A DNA stretch of 64,000 bases from Sepiola atlantica (taxonomy: Eukaryota; Mollusca; Cephalopoda; Sepiida; Sepiolidae). Below are positions 21,243-33,520 of this stretch, piece after piece. Location: NCBI GenBank assembly GCA_963556195.1, contig OY744517.1, forward strand, positions 79,770,714 through 79,834,713, read 5' to 3'. The first letter of the stretch is position 1, and each line of letters begins with the position of its first letter. Made by a program: the position numbers and the translations under genes. The notes below the pieces were generated by a model. The model had not been told where the DNA came from, made no database searches, and was given only the letters and a program-made list of their open reading frames with translations.

Positions 21243-23043
21243 TTAATTGAATGATTTACGGTATCGTTTGGTTATTACATTAATTGAATGATTTACAGCA
21301 GGGGCGGGCAACCTTTTCAGAGTGAGGGCCAGATGAGACTTTTGGAAGGAGATCACGGGCCGGAGTGAAAAACGAAATCTCAGAATTACTATATTTTGTT
21401 TACATGAATAAATTGTAGAAAAATTGCATTGAACACTCTACAAATCTGATATTTTTTATCAGGAGACGTCTGTATGTAATGTTATAAAAGGCGCCGACGA
21501 AGAGCCATTTTGGAATCATAAAAAGTAATGACGGGGGAAGTATCAAGTTGATCCAGCATTCGTTTCGACACACCTCACATAGGTTCTCTGTTTCATGCCC
21601 TTTCCTCGTCTCTCGTTTCCTCTTTGCCTCTGTCTTTCTCTTTTTCTATTTTTATCTCAGGTCAAGGATTTGAAATTAATAGTTAAAGAAAAATGAAATA
21701 TACATGCATCATCGCTCGCTGACATTTATACATTTTCATCCCACTGTAAATCTTAATCGAAAGCTACTTTTACGTCTATGTCACAAAATGATATGAGTTT
21801 TACTGGGAGGTTGCCCGCCCCTGATTTACAGTATCGTTTGGTTATTACATTAATTGAATGATTTACAGTATCGTTTGGTTATTACATTAATTGAATGATT
21901 TACAGTATCGTTTGGTTATTACATTAATTGAATGATTTACAGTATCGTTTGGTTATTACATTAATTGAATGATTTACAGTATCGTTTGGTTATTACATTA
22001 ATTGAATGATTTACAGTATCGTTTGGTTATTACATTAATTGAATGATTTACAGTATCGTTTGGTTATTACATTAATTGAATGATTTACAGTATCGTTTGG
22101 TTATTACATTAATTGAATGATTTACAGTATCGTTTGGTTATTACATTAATTGAATGATTTACAGTATCGTTTGGTTATTACATTAATTGAATGATTTACA
22201 GTATCGTTTGGTTATTACATTAATTGAATGATTTACAGTATCGTTTGGTTATTACATTAATTGAATGATTTACAGTATCGTTTGGTTATTACATTAATTG
22301 AATGATTTACAGTATCGTTTGGTTATTACATTAATTGAATGATTTACAGTCTCGTTTGGTTATTACATTAATTGAATGATTTACAGTATCGTTTGGTTAT
22401 TACATTAATTGAATGATTTACAGTATCGTTTGGTTATTACATTAATTGAATGATTTACAGTATCGTTTGGTTATTACATTAATTGAATGATTTACAGTAT
22501 CGTTTGGTTATTACATTAATTGAATGATTTACAGTATCGTTTGGTTATTACATTAATTGAATGATTTACAGTATCGTTTGGTTATTACATTAATTGAATG
22601 ATTTACAGTATCGTTTGGTTATTACATTAATTGAATGATTTACAGTATCGTTTGGTTATTACATTAATTGAATGATTTACAGTATCGTTTGGTTATTACA
22701 TTAATTGAATGATTTACAGTATCGTTTGGTTATTACATTAATTGAATGATTTACAGTATCGTTTGGTTATTACATTAATTGAATGATTTACAGTATCGTT
22801 TGGTTATTACATTAATTGAATGATTTACAGTATCGTTTGGTTATTACATTAATTGAATGATTTACAGTATCGTTTGGTTATTACATTAATTGAATGATTT
22901 ACAGTATCGTTTGGTTATTACATTAATTGAATGATTTACAGTATCGTTTGGTTATTACATTAATTGAATGATTTACAGTATCGTTTGGTTATTACATTAA
23001 TTGAATGATTTACAGTATCGTTTGGTTATTACATTAATTGAAT
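21243..23043. repeat. 37-bp satellite array, about 34 copies, nearly invariant
   Basis: The unit is ATTGAATGATTTACAGTATC followed by GTTTGGTTATTACATTA. From 21824 to 23043 about 33 copies are virtually identical; the clear exception is A to C at 22351. The first ~1.5 copies (21243-21298) are separated from the rest by a hAT-type MITE and carry a G variant (TTACGGTATC). Confidence 0.97.
21299..21823. mobile_element. hAT-type MITE (525 bp) with 8-bp TSD
   Basis: It begins CAGGGGCGGGCAACCT and ends with the exact complement (AGGTTGCCCGCCCCTG), a 16-bp terminal inverted repeat of hAT form, flanked by a perfect 8-bp TSD ATTTACAG (21291-21298 and 21824-21831). The left part has the GAGGGCCAGATGAGA...CGGGCCGGAG motif pair common in hAT non-autonomous elements. 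There is no transposase. It is inserted in a 37-bp satellite unit. Confidence 0.9.
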
Positions 23044-23172
23044 AAAATTGTTTAAAATTATACTTGAAAAAGTTACGTTTTAACGTAAATTTCAACAGAC
23101 AAACGATATATCGTCTGACAATTTTATTATATAGAAGAGAATTCTGAAATATTTTTTCTCCATAATATTTTT

Positions 23173-23260
23173 TGTCGTTGTTGTTGTTGTCGTCGTCGTC
23201 GTCATCGTCGTCGTCGTCGTCGTCGTTGTTGTTGTTGTTGTTGTTGTTGTTGCTGTTGTT
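23173..23260. repeat. (CGT)n/(TTG)n trinucleotide repeat
   Basis: TTG runs flank a CGT-rich core. Confidence 0.9.
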
Positions 23261-23264
23261 AAGT

Positions 23265-23990
23265 GAGTCAAGCTTCTGCAGATAACTCACGAAGATCGTG
23301 CCTCAGGATGTTCTGGTCTACATGAAGTCTTCCTGATTGGTCGCAGCTATTCGTTAACCTGCAAGATTGCAGCTTTTTACCCCCAACACCGAGAACAGCA
23401 AGGCTCAGCCGTTGCATGCGAAGTCGGGGAAGGGTTGGCCTAGAAAACACAAAGGAATGGAACAGAAGCAGCATTGTTACTTTCACCCCATTGATTTGCG
23501 GTTCCCCACCGGACACATCTTTGCTTACCACATGCAGAGGCATAGACTGCCAGAGGACGACGGATCCTGATATCCACTCCTCCTAGATTTTCATCAGAGC
23601 TCTGTTAGCCGGATAGCTTTGACACTACCACGTTCCCCCCCACACACACACACCACCACCACAGTGAGGAAGGGTTGGACTGCGGGGGGAGGAGGGGGTT
23701 ACTGTTTTATAAGCAAGCCACTTCCTTACTTGTCACTCAAACAATAAAGAAGAGGAATAAATGAAGATATTTAAAGAAAACATTCACCAAAAAAAACTGA
23801 TAGGAGACATGGATTTATCAAAGTTGGCCAGAGTCTCATGTTCAGAGCCAAGAATGTGATTAATGTTCCTATCAACAGGAAACCATCTGGGTCCGGAGTC
23901 ACTTGTAATGAAAGCTGCATTTAAAAAAGAAAAATCATCAGGATGGTATGATTGGTCTTTCTCTTCTAAGAAGGAAAAAAAAAGCTTGAA
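23265..23990. other. Moderate-GC unique sequence, function unknown
   Basis: Less AT-rich than its surroundings, with short open frames on both strands that I cannot assign. It contains a (CA)n/(CCA)n run at 23641-23663 and a G-rich tract. No support for a gene. Confidence 0.25.
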
Positions 23991-24058
23991 GTTGATACTG
24001 TAGTGTGTGTGTGTGTGTGTGTGTGTGATTTTAGTAGTAATGTGTGATCATTTGTTGA

Positions 24059-24260
24059 CGTCCCTATTTATTCCCCTTCCTCCCTAAGAGCACAAAATTA
24101 AACATAAGGTCGGTTTTCAATATGAGTAAAATTCAGCTCCCAAAACGGGACATTATGGATTGTGACAAAAATGAAAAATTTCTCCTTCACTGCCCGAGGA
24201 CAGAAAAGATAGAGGTGTAGTATCAGAACAGATACTACACTTTGCTCCTAGCCAAAAGGC
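24059..24260 (-). mobile_element. U2 snRNA-headed SINE, family B, with TSD
   Basis: Minus-strand reading starts GCCTTTTGGCTAGGAGCAAA and continues through GTGTAGTATCTGTTCTGATA, which is U2 positions around 12-45 with the branch-site-pairing region intact. The body is shared with 18161-18366 and ends AAATAGGGACG. It is flanked by 14-bp direct repeats TGATCATTTGT(T/C)GA at 24045-24058 and 24261-24274, one mismatch apart. About 202 bp. The TSD shows it inserted as a unit. Confidence 0.8.
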
Positions 24261-24418
24261 TGATCATTTGTCGAAGTCATTGTACACACGTGTATGCAAT
24301 CTTGCTGTATTCTGTATATGTGAATATATACATGCATAGATGGGCGGCTTCCTCCCTACAACTGAACAGAAACTTTATAAGTGTATCCATTATGTATTAT
24401 TTACATTGTCTGGATTAC

Positions 24419-24717
24419 TGTTATAATAAACGTTTCCACCGATGTAAACTCCGATCATCTTCAGGTGCGTTTTATCAGGAATCTTTATGTCGAAGTCGGG
24501 AATCTCTATGGAATTTCGAACAGAATCCTTCATTTAACCCATAGGGGTAACTTGCTCTTATTCCATAAACCCTGACCGGGTAGAATTCGTAATTGTATTC
24601 TTATGATTATTACTTACTATACTTAGTACTTTTATCCATTGCACCATGGTTCCTTGCGACAAGACGCACCTGAAGAAGTTTGGAGGTTACATCGGCCGAA
24701 ACGTTGTAAGAATAACA
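24419..24717. repeat. Element with ~50-bp inverted CTGAAGA...GAAACGTT modules
   Basis: The left arm (24419-24467) read on the minus strand and the right arm (24665-24717) on the plus strand both give GCACCTGAAGA, then ACATCGG, then GAAACGTT. Such ends are typical of Penelope-like retroelements. No coding sequence lies between. Confidence 0.5.
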
Positions 24718-25142
24718 ACCAAGATGAAAACAGTAGTCCGAATAATCCAAATTATACAAATTATCAATCCGCATCTCAAAAATTCTGAAACGTTAGTCTG
24801 ACCTTTGTTCTAACTCTGGCTGTATTTGTGTGTATGTGTGTCCTTCTCCTCGCGAAGCACACACCCTGGGTTGAGCCAGTTTTCTCTAAAGGAGGAAGTT
24901 TCTAGGGAATATTAAATTCACAAGCGATTTCCAGTCACATGTGTATCTCTCTCAGGTGAGATGATTTTAACAACGTTAATTTTTTAAGTTTTTTACAGAG
25001 AGGTGTTGCCGTCCTCCCACATGCAGCACCTGGTTTTCCCAAATGGTCACCCATCTGGTATTGACCAGGCTCAACGTCGCTTAACTTCAGTTATCTAATG
25101 GGAACCGATGTGTCAATGTGATTATGCCATATACATATACGT

Positions 25143-25220
25143 GTGCGTGTGTGTGTGTGTGTGTGTCAGCCTGAACTATATTCAAACTCTGTTTTTATGT
25201 GTGTATAAGCTTAATCTGTT

Positions 25221-25252
<32 letters not shown>
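25143..25252. repeat. (GT)n microsatellites
   Basis: Two GT tracts, at about 25143-25167 and 25225-25252; a further one lies at 24003-24027. Confidence 0.9.
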
Positions 25253-25455
25253 TGGCTTCTAATCAAACTGTGTGAGCGAGAGGGATGCATTCTGGGAATG
25301 CAGATGAGAATAACTCATTCGTTTATTTTATTAAAAAACAAACACGAAAAACCATCTGCATCTATTATACTGCTTCATCATTACCACTCCATCATTCTTT
25401 ATCTAGTTACAATTAAGAATACCTTATTGGTAAGAATGGAAGTCACACACACATG

Positions 25456-25457
<2 letters not shown>

Positions 25458-25508
<51 letters not shown>
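25458..25508. repeat. (TA)n microsatellite
   Basis: About 50 bp of TA dinucleotides. Confidence 0.95.
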
Positions 25509-25511
<3 letters not shown>

Positions 25512-25689
25512 ATATTTTATTATAATCCCCCTTTACTAAAGGCCGGGCATTCTGAGTGAGTTTAATAACAAGCAGTACAAATAGCTTCATGCAAGATCCA
25601 ACACAGTTTGTTGATCACTTCCAACTGCTCGTGTAAAATACCCGCCGACTCGCTATTTACAAAGTTAAATTCCTCCTTAATTATTAGCT

Positions 25690-25835
25690 AATTTGCTATG
25701 GCCGAGGGGTTAACGCTCTTGACTACGAATCAGTGTTCGAGCCCGCTGACCGTAGAGAATTAACTTCCTGCACTGAAGATTGCGTTAGCATGAAACATCG
25801 ATGTCTGTAGGTAATAAATAATTAATATTTATTTA
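25690..25835 (+). mobile_element. tRNA-derived SINE
   Basis: The A box TGGCCGAGGGGTTAA and B box TGTTCGAGCCC are about 35 nt apart. The body CTGAAGATTGCGTTAGCATG, AAACATCGATGTCTGTAGG and an AATAAATAATT tail are shared with 58050-58200. It is bordered by a TA tract. Confidence 0.7.
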
Positions 25836-25842
25836 TAAATAT

Positions 25843-25843
<1 letters not shown>

Positions 25844-25905
<62 letters not shown>
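25844..25905. repeat. (TA)n microsatellite
   Basis: About 62 bp of TA dinucleotides following the SINE tail. Confidence 0.95.
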
Positions 25906-25909
<4 letters not shown>

Positions 25910-25964
25910 TTAATGTATGTGCGTGCGTGTGTGATGTGTGTGGGTTCCCTATAGAAAAAAAGGT

Positions 25965-26285
25965 TAGAGAATCTACTAAAATCTAAAAGTGTATTCTTAT
26001 GTAAAATTAACCGGGAAATACAATGGAAGTGATCCCAAATTGATAAGTGCACCCTTAAGGGGGGTATGAAGGCATAACCCCTTTAAAACTTCAAATCTAT
26101 CCTATTTTTATGAAATTTAAATCATATGTATAAAATTTTCTGGGGAAGAATAATGGAAGTGGTCTCAAATCTCTAAGTGCCTTCCTAACTTAAGAGATCT
26201 ATGGGAGCCGAACCTCTCTTAAAAATTCAAATATATCCTATTTTCATGAAATTTATATCATATGTATAAAATTCTCCAGGTGTTC
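25965..26285. repeat. ~130-bp tandem repeat, about 2.5 copies
   Basis: TCATATGTATAAAATT(T/C)TC recurs at about 26113 and 26259, and AATGGAAGTG(A/G)TC at 26023 and 26153. Confidence 0.65.
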
Positions 26286-26296
26286 TCTTTGCGTCC

Positions 26297-26640
26297 CTAC
26301 AGCCCCTTTCACACAGAAGAGATGCTGTGAGCCTCTCTCTACTGTATCGTTATGTTTATGGTAGATTCTCGACTGAGCTTCAACACCTGGTACCCTCTGT
26401 AAAACATTTACGGCAAAAACTCATCCTGCCTCAACCACAGCGGAGAACTTTCCTTTCTCCCTCTCCTTACCAAAACCAAAAAAAAAACTTCCATGAACAA
26501 AGTTTTTTCCTAGAACGCCCTGTCTGTGGAACAGGATAACACAAACCTGCTTCTCACCGAACTACAGCATAGTTGTCTTCAAGTCAGATGCGAACAAACA
26601 CTTGTTGATCCGTTCCCTTGGATAATTCAATTTCTCTCAA
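26297..26640 (+). pseudogene. LINE reverse transcriptase C-terminal end
   Basis: Plus-strand frames read HRRDAVSLSLLYRYVYGRFS, then STELQHLVPSVKHL, then (after an indel) a segment like EQSFF.ERPVCG, then IVVFKSDANKHLLIRSLG before a stop. This is the C-terminal tail of a CR1/Jockey-type LINE polymerase, the same family as 541-1160 and 18431-19500. It is 5'-truncated and contains frameshifts. Confidence 0.65.
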
Positions 26641-26654
26641 GTAATCTTCTCCCC

Positions 26655-27600
26655 ATACTCGTGTTCCCAAATTGAATGGCAGACTTGCAAAATGAGATTT
26701 CTCTATCCTGGTGAAATAAAATATAAGTCCCACACAGTCCTTTGGCTGAGAACCCCAAATGAGCCCACCTTGCTTCAACTCGCGGTAACTCTCAGGAAAA
26801 ACAAACTTCCTGTCATGCCGGTGGGCCAGGTCTCCCCCCTCCCCATCTCTTTCTCTCTAGCCGGATCTTTCTCACTGGTAATAGACCACCTAGGCACTGA
26901 CCACTTGAGATATCCCTTGAGATAACTACCAGACAGAGGATTATCATGGAGACGATCTGTGAGCCTCACAGCATGAGTCCCCGCCTTTTATGAGGTACTT
27001 ACTTTATTTCAAAAAAAATAAACTCTTTGGTGGTCCAAAACAAAACCAAATATATTTTCACTTTCTTTTGTTCCCCCTCTTTCATCTAACACTTGCAACG
27101 TCTGCCATTCATATGAGTCACAAAAAAAATGCCGCCTACTGCACTTTTTTACATCACTACCCATCCCCATGTGGGAAATGTCTTTTGCAGCATTTCACTG
27201 TTCAGCTGAAAAAGAGCAAACAAAATCACCGAGGAGAAGAGAAAACAAAGTTGAATTGCAAATTTCAACAGTTCATCAATAAAAGGTCCAGGATGTAATG
27301 TTCGTTTAAGCATGTTTCATCTTTCTAAAAATTATCTACCTTTCTACTCTTTTTTTTTCTTAATTTTTTTTTTTTTTACTAGTCCTCACTTATGGCTGTA
27401 AAACCATGCACATGCAAAGCCTAGTTGTTTTCTCTTTGTCTTTTTCTGTTGTTGTTGATTTTGTTTTTCAACAATAGGGTTCATTCTTTTTTTTTTTAAT
27501 TTTTACTAGTCTTCCTTTATGGCTGTGAAATTCTTTTGTTTTCTTTTTGTTTCCTTCTTTTAACAATAGGGTTAGGGTTAGGGTTCATTCCTTCTTTTTT
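26655..27600 (-). mobile_element. Dispersed element, inverted partner of 15912-16950
   Basis: Homologous over most of its length to the reverse complement of 15912-16950, including GACTTGCAAAATGAGA, TCCAGGATGTAATGTTCG and a (TTAGGG)3 run at 27568-27585. Part of it recurs at 27600-27850, so sub-blocks have been duplicated. No coding sequence. Confidence 0.55.
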
Positions 27601-28056
27601 TTTAAATTTTTACAATTGCAAATTCCAACAGTTCATCAATAAAAGGTCCAGGATGTAATGTTCGTTTAAGTATGCATAATCTTTCTAAAAATTATCTACT
27701 TTTCTTTTCTTTCTTTTCTACGGTGGTTCATTTACTTTTCTACATTCCTTTTTTTTTTTTAACAAAACGGTTCACTCTATTTTTTTAACATTTCTTTTAC
27801 TAGTCGCCACTTATGGCTGTGAAACCATGCACATGCAACACATAGTTGTTGTTTCTTTTCCCTTTGTTTCACTTCAGTTGTACAGTACATTCCTTTTTCC
27901 TTTTTTTTTTTACAACTGGGAAGGTCAAGGTCATTCTCAACTGCCACCGACCATCTCAAAATCATGCATCGCTGGGATCTCAATTGGTTTTAGACCTTAC
28001 CTTCTAATTTAACGTAATTTTGAATCTACTGTTCGCTGTAGGATAGGTTCTCTAAC

Positions 28057-28057
28057 A

Positions 28058-28107
<50 letters not shown>
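28057..28107. repeat. (CAT)n microsatellite
   Basis: Uninterrupted CAT/ATC trinucleotides. Confidence 0.9.
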
Positions 28108-28494
28108 CCATTACCTTCATTACTCCCATCATCATTTGTCCTGAAACTAGCAAGTTCTCATCTTATCTCTTTTTTACCACCCTTTCACAAGCAAAGTACA
28201 ATTCATTACTACCTTTTCTTCCTCATCCAATCTTTAACACAAACAGAGGGGCGGACAACTCACATTATCACCTCACGCACATCCTCCCGGCGTCGAAACA
28301 CATCTCCTCCCAATTAAATTAATTCCATGGTATATATCGATTTTTAAAGGATTCCTAACGTCCACGCTTCTAACGGGAATGCTCCATGCATCCCTCGCAT
28401 GCCTAGATATTTTCCTATTTCCACTATTTTAAAATTACTCAACTGCCCAAATATCTTCTGTAAACTCGCAGGGTTTCTCCCAAAACTTTTTCCA

Positions 28495-30440
28495 TAATTG
28501 TATCACTTTAGAATTTCTCAACAGTACCAATATCTTCTGCACACTTGCAGAAAACTTTTGCATAATTCTACAATTTTAGAATTTCTCAACAGTACCAATA
28601 TCTTCTGCACACTTGCAGAAAACTTTTGCATAATTCTACAATTTTAGAATTTCTCAACAGTACCAATATCTTCTGCACACTTGCAGAAAACTTTTGCATA
28701 ATTCTACAATTTTAGAATTTCTCAACAGTACCAATACCTTCTGCACACTTGCAGAAAACTTTTGCATAATTCTACAATTTTAGAATTTCTCAACAGTACC
28801 AATATCTTCTGCACACTTGCAGAAAACTTTTGCATAATTCTACAATTTTAGAATTTCTCAACAGTACCAATATCTTCTGCACACTTGCAGAAAACTTTTG
28901 CATAATTCTACAATTTTAGAATTTCTCAACAGTACCAATATCTTCTGCACACTTGCAGAAAACTTTTGCATAATTCTACAATTTTAGAATTTCTCAACAG
29001 TACCAATACCTTCTGCACACTTGCAGAAAACTTTTGCATAATTCTACAATTTTAGAATTTCTCAACAGTACCAATATCTTCTGCACACTTGCAGAAAACT
29101 TTTGCATAATTCTACAATTTTAGAATTTCTCAACAGTACCAATATCTTCTGCACACTTGCAGAAAACTTTTGCATAATTCTACAATTTTAGAATTTCTCA
29201 ACAGTACCAATACCTTCTGCACACTTGCAGAAAACTTTTGCATAATTCTACAATTTTAGAATTTCTCAACAGTACCAATACCTTCTGCACACTTGCAGAA
29301 AACTTTTGCATAATTCTACAATTTTAGAATTTCTCAACAGTACCAATATCTTCTGCACACTTGCAGAAAACATTTGCATAATTCTACAATTTTAGAATTT
29401 CTCAACAGTACCAATATCTTCTGCACACTTGCAGAAAACTTTTGCATAATTCTACAATTTTAGAATTTCTCAACAGTACCAATACCTTCTGCACACTTGC
29501 AGAAAACTTTTGCATAATTCTACAATTTTAGAATTTCTCAACAGTACCAATACCTTCTGCACACTTGCAGAAAACTTTTGCATAATTCTACAATTTTAGA
29601 ATTTCTCAACAGTACCAATATCTTCTGCACACTTGCAGAAAACTTTTGCATAATTCTACAATTTTAGAATTTCTCAACAGTACCAATACCTTCTGCACAC
29701 TTGTAGAAAACTTTTGCATAATTCTACAATTTTAGAATTTCTCAACAGTACCAATATCTTCTGCACACTTGCAGAAAACTTTTGCATAATTCTACAATTT
29801 TAGAATTTCTCAACAGTACTAATATCTTCTGCACACTTGCAGAAAACTTTTGCATAATTCTACAATTTTAGAATTTCTCAACAGTACCAATACCTTCTGC
29901 ACACTTGCAGAAAACTTTTGCATAATTCTACAATTTTAGAATTTCTCAACAGTACCAATACCGTCTGCACACTTGCAGAAAACTTTTGCATAATTCTACA
30001 ATTTTAGAATTTCTCAACAGTACCAATATCTTCTGCACACTTGCAGAAAACTTTTGCATAATTCTACAATTTTAGAATTTCTCAACAGTACCAATATCTT
30101 CTGCACACTTGCAGAAAACTTTTGCATAATTCTACAATTTTAGAATTTCTCAACAGTACCAATATCATCTGTTCACTTGCAGGAACACTCTCAAAAATCT
30201 TTTCTAAAATTCTACTGTTGAAAATTTTTCAACCAAAAACCTTTTCTATAATTCTACAATTTTAAAATTTGTCAACAGCCCAAATGTCCTCTGCACACTT
30301 GCAGGTACAGACCCCAAAAAATCTTTTCGATAATTCGACTATTCAAAATTTCTCAACCAAAAACCTTTTCCGTAATTCTACTATTTTCAAATTTCTGAAA
30401 CAAAACCTTTTCCATAATTTCAACATTTAATTTTTTGCTC
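28495..30440. repeat. 68-bp satellite array, about 24 copies plus diverged edge
   Basis: The unit runs TTTTAGAATTTCTCAACAGT, ACCAATATCTTCTGCACACT, TGCAGAAAACTTTTGCATAA, TTCTACAA. A T/C difference in AATATC/AATACC alternates in blocks. Units from 30170 to 30440 are strongly diverged, as expected at an array edge. Confidence 0.95.
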
Positions 30441-31630
30441 CAGCGACATCCACTCGGATCATTTACTCGGAATCTCCAGACATGGGGTTCTTTGGAACAA
30501 TCCAGTTCTTTCCACCACCCCCCACCGACCCGGTCACCGCCATCGGTCCCTCTCTTCCGGTCTTAGTGTAATATCATTACTAACTAAAAGGCCCAATCCA
30601 CATGTTATCAATCTTTATCCTTCATTCATTATACTCATGGGCTCTATTGTGCTAGGGGTCACACACACACCCGTAATTTAAAAATGGAAATAGCGCAGGC
30701 ATTTTCAAGCAAACTACCATTCTCTCTTATAAAATAATTATTTTATAAATATGTTTTCTAATGTTATCATGAAGTAGTTCCTAATACGATAAAGATATGC
30801 TCAATATTAGGATAGAGAATTATTATATTAAGTATTATGTAAGAGCGAAAATAGGCAAATGTAAAATTACAAATTTATTATTATATTTTCTGAAAATGAA
30901 ACAAAGCATATCCATAAGTTTCCTTAAAATATAGATTTTTCAAAGAAAATTTTTTTCTTCTAATCAGAAACCGAAACTATTTTTTTAGTAATAAAAGTTT
31001 TGGCTTCAATTATTACTTTGAAAAAGTTTATAAAGTTAGAAATATTCTTGTAAGAGATCCGAAATGCTTTTCATAGCTGTTATATCAAAAGTCTGATAAT
31101 CTTACATGTTATAATTCCAAGGGAAAAAAGGGAATTACAATAGAAAATATCATTGAACAAGAAGTAAAGAGTTTTTGTTTTTTTTTGTTATGCAACAGCA
31201 ACAATCTGTCTGTTGTTATTGTTTGTTTAAGAGGGTATTTTTATTTATTTTTTTTTTAGAAGGTGTCTCTTTCCACATTGTATAAGATATCTGATTTCCG
31301 GATTAATCATCTCGATAAATATAGGGGTTACTGTTTGAACCATTTCCCAAAATGAAACCCTTTGATCGAATCGATATTTTGGAAGTGACCAGTGGTCAGA
31401 AAATACCGTTTTTTTAGCAGCATACACTCGAGCTAGTCCACAGATATCGACTGACAAACCGGTGATTTGTGCTTTTTCCTCCTATTTTCTCTAAGTCTTT
31501 CCCTACTGAATGATGCTGAAGAGTTGATCTGTTTCTACCAGCCAGTTTCTACTTCAGATTCAACATGATCAGATCAATGAAACCTGGGTACACCCAACAG
31601 ACACTGTAATGTATAGTTTTTGGATAAAAT
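30441..31630. other. AT-rich spacer, nothing recognised
   Basis: No supported gene or repeat. Short open frames are composition-driven. Confidence 0.35.
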
Positions 31631-31631
31631 T

Positions 31632-31635
<4 letters not shown>

Positions 31636-31690
<55 letters not shown>
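31636..31690. repeat. (TA)n microsatellite
   Basis: About 54 bp of TA dinucleotides. Confidence 0.95.
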
Positions 31691-31692
<2 letters not shown>

Positions 31693-32469
31693 TAATGGGA
31701 CACATGCACCAGTGTCGCCTGAGAAAATTGAAAAACCCAAGAGACTCCTGCTCCTAACCCTTAACCCCATATAAGTAGTGTTAATCGAATTTTTAACTAT
31801 CTACAAATATTAATTATTGTGTTCTTTATTAAAATTATAAATAATAATGAACATTTAAATGTTTATATTATTTCATAACTGAGAAAGTGCATTTTTGCAG
31901 CAATGTACGTACATAGATGCAAGGATTTTTTTATTTTTGAAGTTGTGGGGAACTTTAAATACTTGTTTTTATATACAAACACTGGATGGAAGGTGCTATT
32001 TAAATGTATCTGGAAATAAATTAATCTTTCTAAGTAATATTTGTAAAAAAGATCACTGTTTAATTAGAAGAGTAAGTAAATATTATGCACAAAAACCGCC
32101 TCTGGGTTTGATTAATAAATAAAATATAAATTGGATTTAAATGAAAAAATTAAAATAAATAGAAATAAAATCTATAAATAAAAATGAACAGTTAAACGAT
32201 CGTATTATATCGTAACATATGTATGCATGGCTGATGATTGTTTTGTAATGTTGTCTGTAAGCATGGTCATCTCGGTTTCTATAACAACAGACCTGTTCGA
32301 TCTACCATTTTCTCACATAGCAACTACACTTAACCCAGTTACTATGGAAATGGACATGTTGGAACTGCTATGTTATCACCTGCATGTGATGAACGCTTTT
32401 TTCTCTACCTTTTAACTCTTTTGGGGATTACGTAATAGTTGTTAACTTGTTGTAAATATAAATAGTATA
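31691..32469. other. AT-rich spacer upstream of the mariner element
   Basis: No supported feature. Confidence 0.35.
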
Positions 32470-32525
32470 TACAGGGTGTTTCAAAAGTCTTGGGAACATA
32501 ACGATTTTTAATAACTCAAAAACTA

Positions 32526-33520
32526 TTAGGAGTTGAAAAATGAAATTGGTACCGTTGGAAAGGTTAAAGTTTCAAGTTTTGTGGGGAATCTTAAAAGTTG
32601 CTCAATATGAGCACCATTCGTCACACGGCAGACATCTAGTCGATAGTCCATTTCCTGCCAAACGCGTTCCAGCATCTTGACGTCAATGGTTCCCACAACT
32701 GCCGTTACTCGAGCCTTTAGTTCGTCAATATCTCTTGGAAGGGGCGGCACATAGACTTGTTGCTTGACAAAGCCCCAAAGGAAAAAGTCACACGGGGTAA
32801 GATCTGGAGACCTAGGAGGCCAGGGCATGAGAACGTCATCACCTCGCCCAGATCTCCCAATCCATCTACCAGGCAGCCTTGTGTTAAGAAACTGCCTTAC
32901 TCTAAGACTCCAGTGTGGTGGTGCACCATCTTGTTGAAAAATGAAGTCATCAGATTCTGCTTGTTCCAACTGAGCCATTAACCAGTCTTCCAGCATGTTG
33001 AGATAGGATTCACCAGTGATAGTTGCCTCTTCAAAGAAGAACGGTCCATAGACACCTTTCTTGGAAATTGCACAAAACACGTTCACTTTTGGTGAATCTC
33101 GCTCGTGCTCAAGAAGTTCATGAGGATTCTCAGTACCCCATATGCGAGTGTTATGCTTGTTAACTTTGCCATTCAGATGGAAGGTCGCCTCATCGCTAAA
33201 AACAAGCCGGTCATCAAAGCCGTTATCTTCCAACTTCTCTTGCATTGCAATGCAAAAGTCACGGCGAAGTGGCTTATCAGTGTCCTTCAACTTTTGGACC
33301 AACTTGTGCTTGTAAGGTACCATTTGCAGTCGTTTCCTTAAGACACGCCAGACAGTTGCTGGAGCAAGCTGAAGTTCCCTGCTGGCTCTTCTCACTGATT
33401 TACGGGGGTTCCGCTGAAAGGCTGTCCGAACTTGCTCAACTGCATCTTCTGAAGTTGAAGGGCGACCTGTTCGCTTACTTGGGCACAAACACCCATCTTT
33501 CACAAATTTAGCATGCCATC
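32526..33520 (-). pseudogene. Mariner-family transposase, C-terminal part
   Basis: This is the DDE transposase that would cut and rejoin the element ends. About 325 codons remain downstream of the Gypsy insertion. Visible parts are a helix-turn-helix block (RKSVRRASRELQLAPATVWR, residues about 34-53), first catalytic Asp in VFSDEATFHLNG, second in FQQDGAPPHW, and third in PPRSPDLTPCDFFLWG. I count 46 residues between the second and third Asp. The N-terminal part lies at 37561-37694, beyond the Gypsy. The first in-frame initiator-like codon is GTG, so this piece has no start of its own. Confidence 0.9.

Noticed and set aside
23268..23570. Opposed open frames of 67-91 codons
   Set aside because: They overlap on opposite strands and show no motif; cannot be supported as genes.
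28495..30180. CRISPR-like periodicity
   Set aside because: Plain 68-bp satellite; no spacers.
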